Source: CAZTGZ01 sp044339595 (GTDB lineage Bacteria > Bacteroidota > Bacteroidia > NS11-12g > UBA9320). Taken from it: a stretch of 29,726 nt of DNA. The position numbers were made by a program, and so were the translations under genes. Under the pieces are notes generated by a model. That model saw only the letters and a program-made list of their open reading frames with translations, was not told the DNA's origin and did no database searches. The stretch covers positions 1 to 29,726 of the forward strand of contig JBIIVF010000013.1 in the NCBI GenBank assembly GCA_044339595.1, in the 5' to 3' direction. Shown here one piece after another: positions 7,821 to 15,423 of this stretch. How positions within the stretch are numbered: position 1 is the first letter of the stretch; every line of letters starts with the position of its first letter.

Positions 7821-9068
7821 TTAATATTTCTTGAGGATGAGCGATACATTATGACCGCCAAAACCGAAAGTATTGCTCAAAGCAGCCCTCACTTCACGGC
7901 GCTGAGCTTTGTTGAAAGTAAAATTGAGTTTCGGATCAAAATCCGGATCATCGGTAAAATGATTGATGGTTGGAGGAATGATGCCCTCCGAAATGGCCAT
8001 AACACAAGCCAAAGCTTCGATGGCTCCGGCAGCACCCAAAAGGTGACCGGTCATACTTTTGGTAGAACTGATGTTCAAATTGTAGGCGTGATCGCCAAAT
8101 ACCCGTTGGATGGCTTTTGATTCGCTGATATCACCGAGCGGTGTAGAGGTTCCATGAACATTCACATAGTCGATATCTGAAGCAACCAATCCGGCATCTT
8201 CTAAGGCAAATCTCATTACATTATAGGCTCCCAAACCTTCAGGATGTGGAGCAGTGATGTGATAGGCATCGGCGGTGAGTCCGCCACCGGCTACTTCTGC
8301 ATAAATTTTTGCACCTCGGGCCAGGGCGTGTTCGAGTTCTTCGAGAATCAGTGCACCGGCACCTTCGCCTAAGACAAAACCGTCACGGTCTTTATCGAAA
8401 GGACGAGAAGCCGTTTCAGGACTGTCATTTCTTTCACTCAGCGCCTTCATGCTGTTAAAACCTCCTACCGCCATTTCATTGACACTGGCTTCACTTCCGC
8501 CGGAAATGATGACATTGGCTTTGCCCAAACGAATGTAATTAAAGGCATCCATGATGGCGTTGTTGGAAGAAGCACAAGCAGAAACGGTGGTAAAGTTCGG
8601 ACCGCGGAATCCATATTTAATGGAAATACTTCCTCCGGCAATATCCGAAATCATCATAGGAATGAAAAAAGGTGAAATTCGCGGCGTGCCGTCTCCGTTC
8701 ACAAAACTTCTGGTTTCATTTAAAAACGTGTTCAATCCACCGATACCCGAACCCCAAATCACTCCTGCACGGTCTGTGTCGATTTTTTCAACATCCAGGC
8801 CTGAATCCTGAATAGCCTGTTCTGCCACAATCATGGCATATTGGGTATAAGGATCCATTTTGCGAGCTTCTTTGCGATCGAGATAATCCTCGAGATTGAG
8901 CCCCTTTACCTCACAGGCAAAGCGTGTTTTAAATTTTTCTGCATCAAAACGGGTAATAGGAGCAGCCCCGCTCTTGCCTGCTGCGAGCCCATCCCAGTAT
9001 TCCCGGACTGAATTTCCCAGCGGAGTAAGCGCTCCAAGGCCTGTTACTACTACCCGTTTCAGCTGCAT
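7821..9068 (-). CDS. fabF: beta-ketoacyl-ACP synthase II
   Basis: Condenses malonyl-ACP with a growing acyl-ACP in type II fatty acid synthesis. The 415-residue length is standard. The Cys-His-His triad is visible: Cys165 in TVSACASSNNA, His305 in NVHGTSTPLGD, and His342 in TGHLLGAAGAIEA. The thiolase-fold N-terminus begins RVVVTGLGALTPLG. The FGFGGHN segment near the C-terminus is the conserved glycine-rich loop. The ATG at 9068 is eight bases after the acpP stop, so both genes form one transcript, presumably started from the acpP promoter and continued into rnc. Confidence 0.96.
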   Translation of the reverse strand: MQLKRVVVTGLGALTPLGNSVREYWDGLAAGKSGAAPITRFDAEKFKTRFACEVKGLNLEDYLDRKEARKMDPYTQYAMIVAEQAIQDSGLDVEKIDTDRAGVIWGSGIGGLNTFLNETRSFVNGDGTPRISPFFIPMMISDIAGGSISIKYGFRGPNFTTVSACASSNNAIMDAFNYIRLGKANVIISGGSEASVNEMAVGGFNSMKALSERNDSPETASRPFDKDRDGFVLGEGAGALILEELEHALARGAKIYAEVAGGGLTADAYHITAPHPEGLGAYNVMRFALEDAGLVASDIDYVNVHGTSTPLGDISESKAIQRVFGDHAYNLNISSTKSMTGHLLGAAGAIEALACVMAISEGIIPPTINHFTDDPDFDPKLNFTFNKAQRREVRAALSNTFGFGGHNVSLILKKY

Positions 9069-9076
9069 GGTTAGAA

Positions 9077-9313
9077 TTATTTTGAATTCCCTTCGATATA
9101 GGTGATAGCGTCACCTACAGTGGTGATTTTCTCAGCCTGCTCATCCGGAATAGCAATATTGAATTCCTTTTCAAATTCCATGATCAATTCAACGGTGTCT
9201 AAAGAGTCTGCTCCCAGATCGTTGGTGAAACTTGCCTCAGGAGTTACTTCTGATTCTTCTACTCCGAGTTTGTCGACAATTATTGCCTTTACTTTTGATG
9301 CGATTTCTGACAT
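9077..9313 (-). CDS. acpP: acyl carrier protein
   Basis: Small acidic protein of 78 residues that carries acyl chains on a 4'-phosphopantetheine arm during fatty acid synthesis. The attachment Ser37 lies in the conserved GADSLDTVELIM helix start. The helix IPDEQAEKITTVGDAITYIE completes the four-helix fold. The frame remains open 12 codons further upstream, but ATG at 9313 gives the canonical MSEIASKVK start and normal length. First gene of acpP-fabF-rnc; the PPTase at 4346-4996 is a plausible modifying enzyme. Confidence 0.97.
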   Translation of the reverse strand: MSEIASKVKAIIVDKLGVEESEVTPEASFTNDLGADSLDTVELIMEFEKEFNIAIPDEQAEKITTVGDAITYIEGNSK

Positions 9314-9339
9314 TTTTTTTACAGTTAAAAATACAGGTG

Positions 9340-9370
9340 CAAAGAACAATTTTTTGCCTCAAAAAGACAA
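9340..9370 (-). promoter_or_regulatory. candidate promoter of acpP-fabF-rnc
   Basis: On the minus strand TTG (9368-9370) is followed after 20 nt by GTTCTTTG (9340-9347), matching the -33/-7 spacing of Bacteroidota promoters; the -7 box has GT where TA is expected. The start codon of acpP lies 26 nt downstream. Confidence 0.4.
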
Positions 9371-9451
9371 GAAAAAAAAAATGTACTGCAAATAAGACTC
9401 ATCCTTGAGAAAATCGGCCTTCACTATCTCGGTATCCATCTCACTAAACAC

Positions 9452-9459
9452 TAACTTTG
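9452..9459 (+). promoter_or_regulatory. -7 box of the IPExxxVDY-pyk-DUF2480 unit
   Basis: TAACTTTG is a perfect TAnnTTTG match, 14 nt before the ATG at 9474. Initiation about 7 nt downstream leaves a leader of only about 8 nt. No good -33 TTG is seen. Confidence 0.55.
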
Positions 9460-9473
9460 CAAAGCACTTTTCA

Positions 9474-9896
9474 ATGGCCACAAAATATCAAAATATTTTA
9501 CCCGATACAGAAGAGAATTCGTTTCTCTTTGCGCTATCTACCCATGAGAAAGCCGTAAAGTTAGTTTGGACCATTAATAGAGACACCCCTTTAAATTTTA
9601 GACGAACTGAAGACTTTATACTCCGCAGAAATCAGAAGGCATATCATTTCATTCAATATGTATTTGCTGATGACATGCATGAGATTCAATATATCTTGTT
9701 AAAAAATCAGTGTGATGGGGCTCATTTGATTCCCGAGCTTAAAATTATCCCCTATATCATTCAAGTAATCTACAATGAATCGATCCCGGCAAAAAAAATA
9801 TTTTCTTTGCTGAATAAACCGGAAGCCGGACAACTTTGTTTTGAAATAAAACCGGATCAGTTAAAACCGGTTTCGCGCAACTTGCTAAATTTATGA
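9474..9896 (+). CDS. IPExxxVDY-family protein
   Basis: 140-residue protein that I match to the uncharacterised IPExxxVDY family of Bacteroidota, whose members commonly sit between acpP and pyk, exactly as here. The signature region reads HLIPELKIIPY (residues 85-94): IPE is intact, but VDY is IPY. No signal peptide, membrane segment or known catalytic motif is visible. Charged and aromatic residues alternate in the middle (YHFIQYVFADDMHEIQYILL), suggesting a beta-rich small domain. The frame is open back to a TTG at 9405, but that extension contains the -7 box, so ATG at 9474 is preferred. The stop overlaps the pyk start (ATGA). Function unknown; a regulator or partner of pyruvate kinase is inferred from coupling only. 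Confidence 0.8.
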   Translation: MATKYQNILPDTEENSFLFALSTHEKAVKLVWTINRDTPLNFRRTEDFILRRNQKAYHFIQYVFADDMHEIQYILLKNQCDGAHLIPELKIIPYIIQVIYNESIPAKKIFSLLNKPEAGQLCFEIKPDQLKPVSRNLLNL

Positions 9897-11329
9897 AAAC
9901 CAATATCAGATACAACAAAACGAAAATTATTGCCACCATCGGCCCTGCCACCTCCAGCTATGAGATGTTAAAAAAACTTATTAAAGCAGGCGTCGATGTT
10001 TGTCGCATTAATTTTTCCCATGGATCGCACGATGATCATCGCAAAGTGATAGAAAGAGTGAATCGCATCAATGAAGAACTGGGTACTTATGTGTGTTTGT
10101 TGGGTGATTTGCAAGGTCCGAAACTCCGAATTGGTGAAGTTGAGAACAATCAAATTGAACTTGAAAAAGGAAACGAACTTATACTCACCACTGAAAAGTG
10201 CATTGGCACCGCAAAAAAACTCTACATCAGCTATAAAGCCTTACCCAAAGATGTAAAAAAAGGAGAAGCGGTATTGCTGGATGATGGTAAAATTGAATTG
10301 AAAATAGTTCAAACCCTTGATTCACATAATATTTTAGCCAAGGTTGTGCATGGCGGATACCTGTCATCAAAAAAAGGCTTCAATCTACCTGACACCCAAG
10401 TATCGCAACCTTCGCTGACTGAAAAAGATTTATTGGATCTGGATTTTGCACTTGAAATGGACCTTGACTGGATTGGGCTTTCTTTTGTGAGACATCCGGA
10501 CGATGTGCGGGAATTGAAACATATCATTCATAAAAAAGGCAGTCGGGCTAAAGTCATCGCCAAAATTGAAAAGCCACAAGCCATCAAACATATTGACGCC
10601 ATTATTGCTGAAACCGATGGCATCATGGTTGCCCGTGGTGATTTAGGGGTTGAACTTCCCATGGAAAAAGTGCCGATGATTCAGAAACGAATCGTAGACA
10701 AATGCATTATTGCTTCCAAACCGGTCATCATTGCAACTCAGATGATGGAAAGCATGATCGAAAATCCGACCCCAACCCGCGCAGAAACCAATGACGTTGC
10801 CAATGCCGTGATGGATGGTGCAGATGCAGTAATGCTCAGTGCCGAAACGAGTGTCGGAAAATATCCCATTAATACGGTGGAAGCCATGGAGAAAATTTTA
10901 GGCGTTACCGAAATTGAATGGGACGTTTATTATAAAGGCAAAAAACCGAATCATTCCTCACCCTCCTTTTTGTCGGATGAAATTTGCTTTACAGCAGTTC
11001 GGATGAGCGACCATATTGGTGCTAAAGCCATTGTGAGCATGACCCAAACCGGCTATACTGCTTACAAAATTGCTTCATTCAGACCGAAATGCGACGTCTT
11101 TATCTTCACCTCCAATAAGGACATTATGCGCACCTTGAGTTTGGTTTGGAACGTGCGCGTTTTCTATTATGACAGCATGATGAGTACCGACGAAAGCATG
11201 AAAGATGTGTTGCTGTTTTTGAAAGAGCGCAAACTGCTAAAGCGCGACGACCTTGTAGTTCACACCGCCAGTATGCCTATTTCTGCCAAAGCCAAAACCA
11301 ATACCTTAAAAATAAGCAAAGTAGATTAG
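9893..11329 (+). CDS. pyk: pyruvate kinase
   Basis: Makes pyruvate and ATP from phosphoenolpyruvate and ADP, the last step of glycolysis. 478 residues, normal for bacterial type I/II enzymes lacking a C-terminal PEP-utiliser domain. Motifs: TKIIATIGPATSS at the N-terminus with CRINFSHGSHDDH (ADP and K+ binding), DLQGPKLRIG leading into the B domain, IAKIEKPQAI with the catalytic Lys-Glu signature, MVARGDLGVELP with metal ligands, and ATQMMESMIENPTPTRAE. The C-terminal domain (about 350-478) is the allosteric region of the family. It is translated from an ATG overlapping the upstream gene by four bases and is followed two bases later by the DUF2480 gene. Confidence 0.97.
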   Translation: MKTNIRYNKTKIIATIGPATSSYEMLKKLIKAGVDVCRINFSHGSHDDHRKVIERVNRINEELGTYVCLLGDLQGPKLRIGEVENNQIELEKGNELILTTEKCIGTAKKLYISYKALPKDVKKGEAVLLDDGKIELKIVQTLDSHNILAKVVHGGYLSSKKGFNLPDTQVSQPSLTEKDLLDLDFALEMDLDWIGLSFVRHPDDVRELKHIIHKKGSRAKVIAKIEKPQAIKHIDAIIAETDGIMVARGDLGVELPMEKVPMIQKRIVDKCIIASKPVIIATQMMESMIENPTPTRAETNDVANAVMDGADAVMLSAETSVGKYPINTVEAMEKILGVTEIEWDVYYKGKKPNHSSPSFLSDEICFTAVRMSDHIGAKAIVSMTQTGYTAYKIASFRPKCDVFIFTSNKDIMRTLSLVWNVRVFYYDSMMSTDESMKDVLLFLKERKLLKRDDLVVHTASMPISAKAKTNTLKISKVD

Positions 11330-11331
11330 TC

Positions 11332-11841
11332 ATGACAGAATCTACCATCATCAATCGCGTTGCAGGAAGCGGGCTCATTACCATTGATCTGGAATCCTTC
11401 TATGCTCAGGGCGAAAGAAAAGTCATCGACATAAAAGATCAACTTTTTAGAGGATTAATTCTGAAAGAGAAGGATTTTCGAGATTATATCGCCAACGAGA
11501 ATTGGGACCTTTATAAAGATTCACTGGTGGCCGTTTATTGTAGCACGGATGCCGTCATCCCGACCTGGGCTTATATGTTGGTGGCATCTAAACTGCAGGG
11601 ATTGGCAAAGAAGGTAGTTTTCGGAGATTTGGAAACCCTTGAGAATTTTCTTTATCTCGAAGCCCTAGCTGCTGTAAATCCTGCCGATTATCAAAATGCA
11701 CGTGTAGTCATTAAAGGATGCGGAAACCTTCCGGTTCCTGCCGGCGCTTATATGGAAATCACCCGAATTTTATCTCCCGTTGTAAAAAGCCTGATGTTCG
11801 GAGAACCTTGTTCGACCGTGCCGGTGATCAAAAACAAATAA
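11332..11841 (+). CDS. DUF2480 family protein
   Basis: 169-residue cytoplasmic protein matching the Bacteroidota family DUF2480. Recognisable stretches are the N-terminal IINRVAGSGLITIDLE, the central DSLVAVYCSTDAVIPTWAYML, and the C-terminal VVIKGCGNLPVPAGAYMEIT. No enzyme motif can be named. A Cys occurs at each of three positions of interest (VYCSTD, KGCGNLP, GEPCSTV), so a metal- or redox-related role is possible but unproven. The ATG begins two bases after the pyk stop, so it is the third gene of the same transcript. Confidence 0.8.
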   Translation: MTESTIINRVAGSGLITIDLESFYAQGERKVIDIKDQLFRGLILKEKDFRDYIANENWDLYKDSLVAVYCSTDAVIPTWAYMLVASKLQGLAKKVVFGDLETLENFLYLEALAAVNPADYQNARVVIKGCGNLPVPAGAYMEITRILSPVVKSLMFGEPCSTVPVIKNK

Positions 11842-11981
11842 TTGACGCATTCTTTTCGGCTGAATGAGGCTATTTTAAGTTCCATTTTAATTATGTATAC
11901 CCTCTTTATATCAAAAGTGTGCATCATATAATTTTTTAAACAGACTATACAAGCTCCTGCCGAGCTTTAGCATTCCGCTTT
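11842..11981. other. non-coding segment after the DUF2480 gene
   Basis: AT-rich with several stops in each forward frame. I see no hairpin with a T-run and no recognisable gene; the reading frame of the T9SS remnant that follows is open only from 11940. Together with the remnant and 12222-12259 it makes a 418-bp stretch with no intact gene. Confidence 0.6.
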
Positions 11982-12221
11982 GTGGGTTGTCTAGGCAATG
12001 AAAACCCAAATCTGACCAACGGTAAATTTCAAAACTTTTCTATCGCTTCTGCTGATGAAGAAACAATGGTTCCCAATTATAATTCGTTCGGAACTATCAA
12101 ATTAGAGGAAGTTCATCAAAAAGGAATAATCAATTTACAACAGCAACCGAATGGGATCTATATGATTCAGTTAACAAACCTTGACGGAACCCATTTTAAG
12201 AAAATCGTTTTGCACCTATAA
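11982..12221 (+). pseudogene. orphan T9SS type A sorting-domain remnant
   Basis: A 79-codon frame whose end looks like the last strands of a T9SS C-terminal sorting domain: INLQQQPNGIYMIQLTN, then GTHFKKIVLHL, then stop. The cargo part expected upstream is missing: the frame is closed at 11937-11939 and there is no signal peptide. A GTG at 11982 could start a short protein, but an isolated sorting domain without an export signal is unlikely to work. I read it as the surviving 3' end of a decayed secreted-protein gene. Alternatively the upstream part continues in another frame, but I saw no convincing coding stretch in 11842-11981. Confidence 0.6.
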
Positions 12222-12259
12222 CCTCTTCAAGATACCAAAAGGTCGGTGCACTAAAAAAT

Positions 12260-12817
12260 TCATTTCGCTTTCTGAGCATCAAAGGTCATATCCCTTGCTC
12301 CATCCACATATTTAGAAACAAATGAGCCCTTGATTCCCAGTTTCTGCATATCGCGATTAAAATTCTTTGCCTCATTTAAATCAAAAAAATGACCGATTAC
12401 ATAACGCTTTGATGATCCGGTTTGTTCAGCTTTCACCATTACATCGGACCCGTTAAAAGATTCCAAATCAAGTTTTTCAAAAAAACCTATCTGCACTTGA
12501 TAAACAGTGCCGGCTGGCAGTTGCCCGCGACTTTGTTCTAACTTGATAAGGGTTTCAATTTCAGCATATAACCAACTTATCGAATCATTCAATCTTTTGT
12601 TCTCTGATCTCAAGTCATCCAATTGATTGGTAAAATCTTCAATAGTGGTGTCTTGCTCTGTGATAGTGGTCGCAATTTTGTCTTTCATCACTTTGTAGGA
12701 TTCCGGAGACTTTTTATAATTCTTAAGTTCTTGCTTCAAGATTTTTATTTCGGCCGGAGATTGGGCATTGAGACTCACAGACAGAAATATTAAGAACGTG
12801 AATAATATAACTTTCAT
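12260..12817 (-). CDS. secreted coiled-coil protein with SPOR-like C-terminus
   Basis: 185 residues. A signal peptide (KVILFTFLIFLSVSLNAQ, cleavage after about residue 19) sends it to the periplasm. Residues about 22-100 are rich in Lys, Glu and Leu with heptad-like spacing (KNYKKSPESYKVMKDKIATT onwards), predicting a coiled coil. The last ~80 residues begin VYQVQIGFFEKLD and continue RYVIGHFFDLNEAKNFNRDM, the pattern of an SPOR-like domain, which in the known family binds denuded glycan strands of peptidoglycan. The frame is open 21 codons further upstream, but ATG at 12817 places the signal peptide at the very start. Divergent from fumC. Function inferred as envelope-related; the exact role is unknown. 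Confidence 0.75.
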   Translation of the reverse strand: MKVILFTFLIFLSVSLNAQSPAEIKILKQELKNYKKSPESYKVMKDKIATTITEQDTTIEDFTNQLDDLRSENKRLNDSISWLYAEIETLIKLEQSRGQLPAGTVYQVQIGFFEKLDLESFNGSDVMVKAEQTGSSKRYVIGHFFDLNEAKNFNRDMQKLGIKGSFVSKYVDGARDMTFDAQKAK

Positions 12818-12837
12818 GATTTCTACATTTAGTTTTT

Positions 12838-12845
12838 CAATATTA
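12838..12845 (-). promoter_or_regulatory. weak -7 box candidate for the SPOR-like gene
   Basis: Minus-strand TAATATTG differs from TAnnTTTG by one base and lies 20 nt before the ATG at 12817, the same distance seen for better-matching boxes in this window. A poly-T run lies just upstream. Confidence 0.3.
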
Positions 12846-12976
12846 AAAAAAAAATTGCAGCCGGGCTCTGTAATCCACACTTTTAATTTTAACTTCTAAC
12901 CAAATATTGTCCATTTCTTTCAGCAGTAAAAGCTGCGAATCGATGAACATTCAATCCCGAAATGGCAATTTTCTCT

Positions 12977-12984
12977 TAGATTTG
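12977..12984 (+). promoter_or_regulatory. -7 box of fumC
   Basis: TAGATTTG, a perfect TAnnTTTG match, ends 13 nt before the fumC ATG, leaving a predicted leader of roughly 6-7 nt. No clear -33 element. Confidence 0.55.
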
Positions 12985-12997
12985 CGAAAAAAATATC

Positions 12998-14398
12998 ATG
13001 GAATTTAGATTAGAAAAAGACAGCATCGGCAGCATTCCGGTTCCTGCCGACAAATACTGGGGTGCACAAACCCAAAGATCGCTTGAAAACTTCAAGATTG
13101 GAGATGAAAAAATGCCTTTAGAAATTATCAGGGCTTTTGCAGTTCTTAAAAAGTGTGCAGCCCTTACCAACCTCGAACTGGGTGTTTTAAGCAAAGACAA
13201 ATGTGAAATTATCGGAAAAGTATGCGATGAAATCATTGCAGGTAAGCACGATGATCAGTTTCCATTGGTGATTTGGCAAACCGGCAGCGGCACACAAAGC
13301 AATATGAATGTGAATGAAGTAATTGCCAACCGTGCCCACGTATTGTTGGGAGGCAAACTCACCGACGAAAAGAAAGTCCTGCATCCAAACGACGATGTAA
13401 ATAAATCACAATCGTCTAACGATACCTATCCCACCGCCATGAGCATCGCTGTTTACAAGCAAGTGGTAGATTTCACCATTCCCGGATTGCAGGTGCTAAG
13501 CGATACTTTCAAGAAAAAAGCACGGGAATTTAAGGATGTGGTTAAAATAGGCAGAACCCACTTTATGGATGCTACCCCTCTCACCCTGGGACAGGAGTTT
13601 TCAGGATATCGTCAGCAGCTCGAAAACAGCATTGCATGTGTTGACCGCGCGATGGTTCCGGCAGCAGAAATTGCTTTAGGTGGAACAGCAGTAGGCACCG
13701 GATTAAATGCACCGAAAGGATATTCAGCCTTGGTAGCCAAAAAGATTGCAGAAGAAATGCAAATGCCGTTTGTGTCAGCCCGCAATAAATTTGAAGCATT
13801 GGCAGCGCATGATGCTATGGTGGAATTGCATGGTGCCATCAAAAGAGCAGCCGTAGCCTGCATGAAAATTGGCAATGATATCCGTATGTTGAGCTCAGGT
13901 CCACGCAGTGGAATTGGCGAGATTATCATTCCGGCCAACGAACCCGGATCTTCCATCATGCCCGGAAAGGTGAATCCAACCCAAAGCGAAGCCCTCACAA
14001 TGGTTTGTGCGCAAGTGATGGGCAATGATGTAGCCGTTTCGATTGGAGGTAGCAACGGACATTTTGAATTAAATGTTTACAAGCCACTGATAGCCAGCAA
14101 CTTACTTAGATCTGCAAAATTGCTTGGACAAGCTTGTTTATCTTTCAACGACCACTGTGCAGTGGGCATTGAAGCCAATTACGCTGAAATTACCAACAAG
14201 TTGAACAATTCGCTGATGCTGGTAACCTCGTTAAATACTCACATTGGTTATGACAATGCGGCAAAAATTGCAAAAAAAGCATACAACGAAAATACCACCC
14301 TCAAAGAAGCTGCACTATCGCTCGGATTGTTGAGTGCCGAAGATTTTGACCTTTGGGTAAGACCCGAAGACATGATCGGTGAGTTGGTGATAGATTGA
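12998..14398 (+). CDS. fumC: fumarate hydratase class II
   Basis: Reversible hydration of fumarate to malate in the TCA cycle; an iron-independent homotetramer. 466 residues, the usual length. Motifs include SGSGTQSNMNVNEVIANRA near residue 100, HPNDDVNKSQSSNDTYPTAM (about 128-147), the TALG-type segment GRTHFMDATPLTLGQEFSGY, and the superfamily signature GSSIMPGKVNPTQSE around residue 316, which supplies the mobile-loop catalytic Ser. The N-terminus FRLEKDSIGSIPVPADKYWG is classic. Aspartase is a close relative, but GRTHFMDATP and the overall sequence favour fumarase. It stands alone under its own promoter and is followed by a perfect hairpin before menB. Confidence 0.96.
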   Translation: MEFRLEKDSIGSIPVPADKYWGAQTQRSLENFKIGDEKMPLEIIRAFAVLKKCAALTNLELGVLSKDKCEIIGKVCDEIIAGKHDDQFPLVIWQTGSGTQSNMNVNEVIANRAHVLLGGKLTDEKKVLHPNDDVNKSQSSNDTYPTAMSIAVYKQVVDFTIPGLQVLSDTFKKKAREFKDVVKIGRTHFMDATPLTLGQEFSGYRQQLENSIACVDRAMVPAAEIALGGTAVGTGLNAPKGYSALVAKKIAEEMQMPFVSARNKFEALAAHDAMVELHGAIKRAAVACMKIGNDIRMLSSGPRSGIGEIIIPANEPGSSIMPGKVNPTQSEALTMVCAQVMGNDVAVSIGGSNGHFELNVYKPLIASNLLRSAKLLGQACLSFNDHCAVGIEANYAEITNKLNNSLMLVTSLNTHIGYDNAAKIAKKAYNENTTLKEAALSLGLLSAEDFDLWVRPEDMIGELVID

Positions 14399-14412
14399 TG
14401 GGAAATGTGATA

Positions 14413-14451
14413 GCGAACCCTTCAAGGGACCGACACCCTTGAAGGGTTCGC
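14413..14451 (+). terminator. 16-bp perfect inverted repeat between fumC and menB
   Basis: Arms 14413-14428 (GCGAACCCTTCAAGGG) and 14436-14451 are exact reverse complements around a 7-nt loop, 14 bp after the fumC stop. The arms themselves contain the near-palindrome CCCTTCAAGGG, a third copy of which follows at 14454-14464. There is no T-run directly behind it, so it could be a factor-dependent terminator, an mRNA 3' stabiliser or an intergenic repeat element. Confidence 0.55.
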
Positions 14452-14518
14452 CTCCCTTCAAGGGTGGTGGAAAATTCAACAATTCCAACAACATAGTGGT
14501 CAAATAAGCATGTCGCAT

Positions 14519-14526
14519 TAACTTTG
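14519..14526 (+). promoter_or_regulatory. -7 box of menB
   Basis: TAACTTTG, a perfect TAnnTTTG match, ends 17 nt before the menB ATG. It lies just downstream of the inverted repeats, so menB probably has its own promoter rather than depending on fumC read-through. Confidence 0.55.
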
Positions 14527-14543
14527 CCCTTCAAACCTATAAC

Positions 14544-15386
14544 ATGACCACAATTGCTTGGGAAACCGTCGGACATTACACCGACATCACTTATAAGAAA
14601 TGCAACGGGGTTGCCCGAATTGCCTTTAACCGGCCGGAAATCAGAAATGCCTTTCGTCCTAAAACGACCAGTGAATTGCTTCGTGCTTTTCATGATGCGC
14701 AAGAAGACACTTCCATCGGGGTTGTTTTGCTAGCAGCCGAAGGGCCCAGTCCGAAAGATGGGGTGTATTCATTTTGCAGCGGCGGCGATCAGTCCGTGCG
14801 CGGCCATCAGGGCTACGTCGGAGAAGATTCTTACCATCGCCTCAATATTCTGGATGTGCAGCGATTGATTCGATTTATGCCGAAAGTAGTGATTGCCGTG
14901 GTACCGGGATGGGCAGTGGGTGGTGGTCACAGCCTTCATGTGGTGTGTGATTTAACCCTGGCCAGCCGAGAACATGCCATTTTTAAACAAACCGATGCCG
15001 ATGTGACAAGTTTTGACGGTGGGTATGGCTCTGCCTATCTGGCCAAAATGGTGGGACAAAAAAAGGCACGGGAAATCTTCTTTTTGGGAAGAAACTACTC
15101 GGCTCAAGAGGCTTATGATATGGGCATGGTCAATGCGGTCATTCCCCATGATGAACTAGAAGATACTGCGTTCCAATGGGCACAGGAAATTCTGGCCAAA
15201 TCGCCTACCTCCATTAAAATGTTGAAGTTTGCGATGAACCTGACCGATGACGGAATGGTCGGGCAACAAGTATTTGCAGGCGAAGCCACGCGCCTGGCCT
15301 ATATGACCGATGAAGCCAAGGAGGGGCGGGATGCCTTTCTGCAAAAAAGGAAACCTGATTTCGGCAAAGACAAATGGATTCCCTAA
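14544..15386 (+). CDS. menB: 1,4-dihydroxy-2-naphthoyl-CoA synthase
   Basis: Ring-closing step of menaquinone synthesis, turning o-succinylbenzoyl-CoA into 1,4-dihydroxy-2-naphthoyl-CoA. 280 residues, crotonase fold. MenB-specific features are FCSGGDQSVRG (77-87), PGWAVGGGHSLHVVCDLTLAS (121-141; oxyanion-hole glycines), DVTSFDGGYGSAY (153-165), and the C-terminal EGRDAFLQKRKPDFGKDKW. The family is separated from ordinary enoyl-CoA hydratases by the SFDGGYGS segment and the C-terminal KRKPDF. No other men genes are in the window. The downstream TPR gene starts 37 bp later and may share its transcript. Confidence 0.95.
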   Translation: MTTIAWETVGHYTDITYKKCNGVARIAFNRPEIRNAFRPKTTSELLRAFHDAQEDTSIGVVLLAAEGPSPKDGVYSFCSGGDQSVRGHQGYVGEDSYHRLNILDVQRLIRFMPKVVIAVVPGWAVGGGHSLHVVCDLTLASREHAIFKQTDADVTSFDGGYGSAYLAKMVGQKKAREIFFLGRNYSAQEAYDMGMVNAVIPHDELEDTAFQWAQEILAKSPTSIKMLKFAMNLTDDGMVGQQVFAGEATRLAYMTDEAKEGRDAFLQKRKPDFGKDKWIP

Positions 15387-15423
15387 CCATTGAACCAATT
15401 TTATATCCCATTGTTTAAAGGTC

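Noticed and set aside
9405..9473. Upstream TTG extension of the IPExxxVDY gene
   Set aside because: The extra 23 residues contain the perfect -7 box TAACTTTG and do not fit the family length; ATG at 9474 is preferred.
12818..12880. Upstream 21-codon extension of the SPOR-like gene
   Set aside because: It would bury the signal peptide; the poly-A/T tract there is more likely promoter DNA.
14301..14702. 133-codon minus-strand frame across the fumC-menB junction
   Set aside because: It is antisense to two well-identified genes, and its PPLKGG-rich peptide comes from the inverted repeats.
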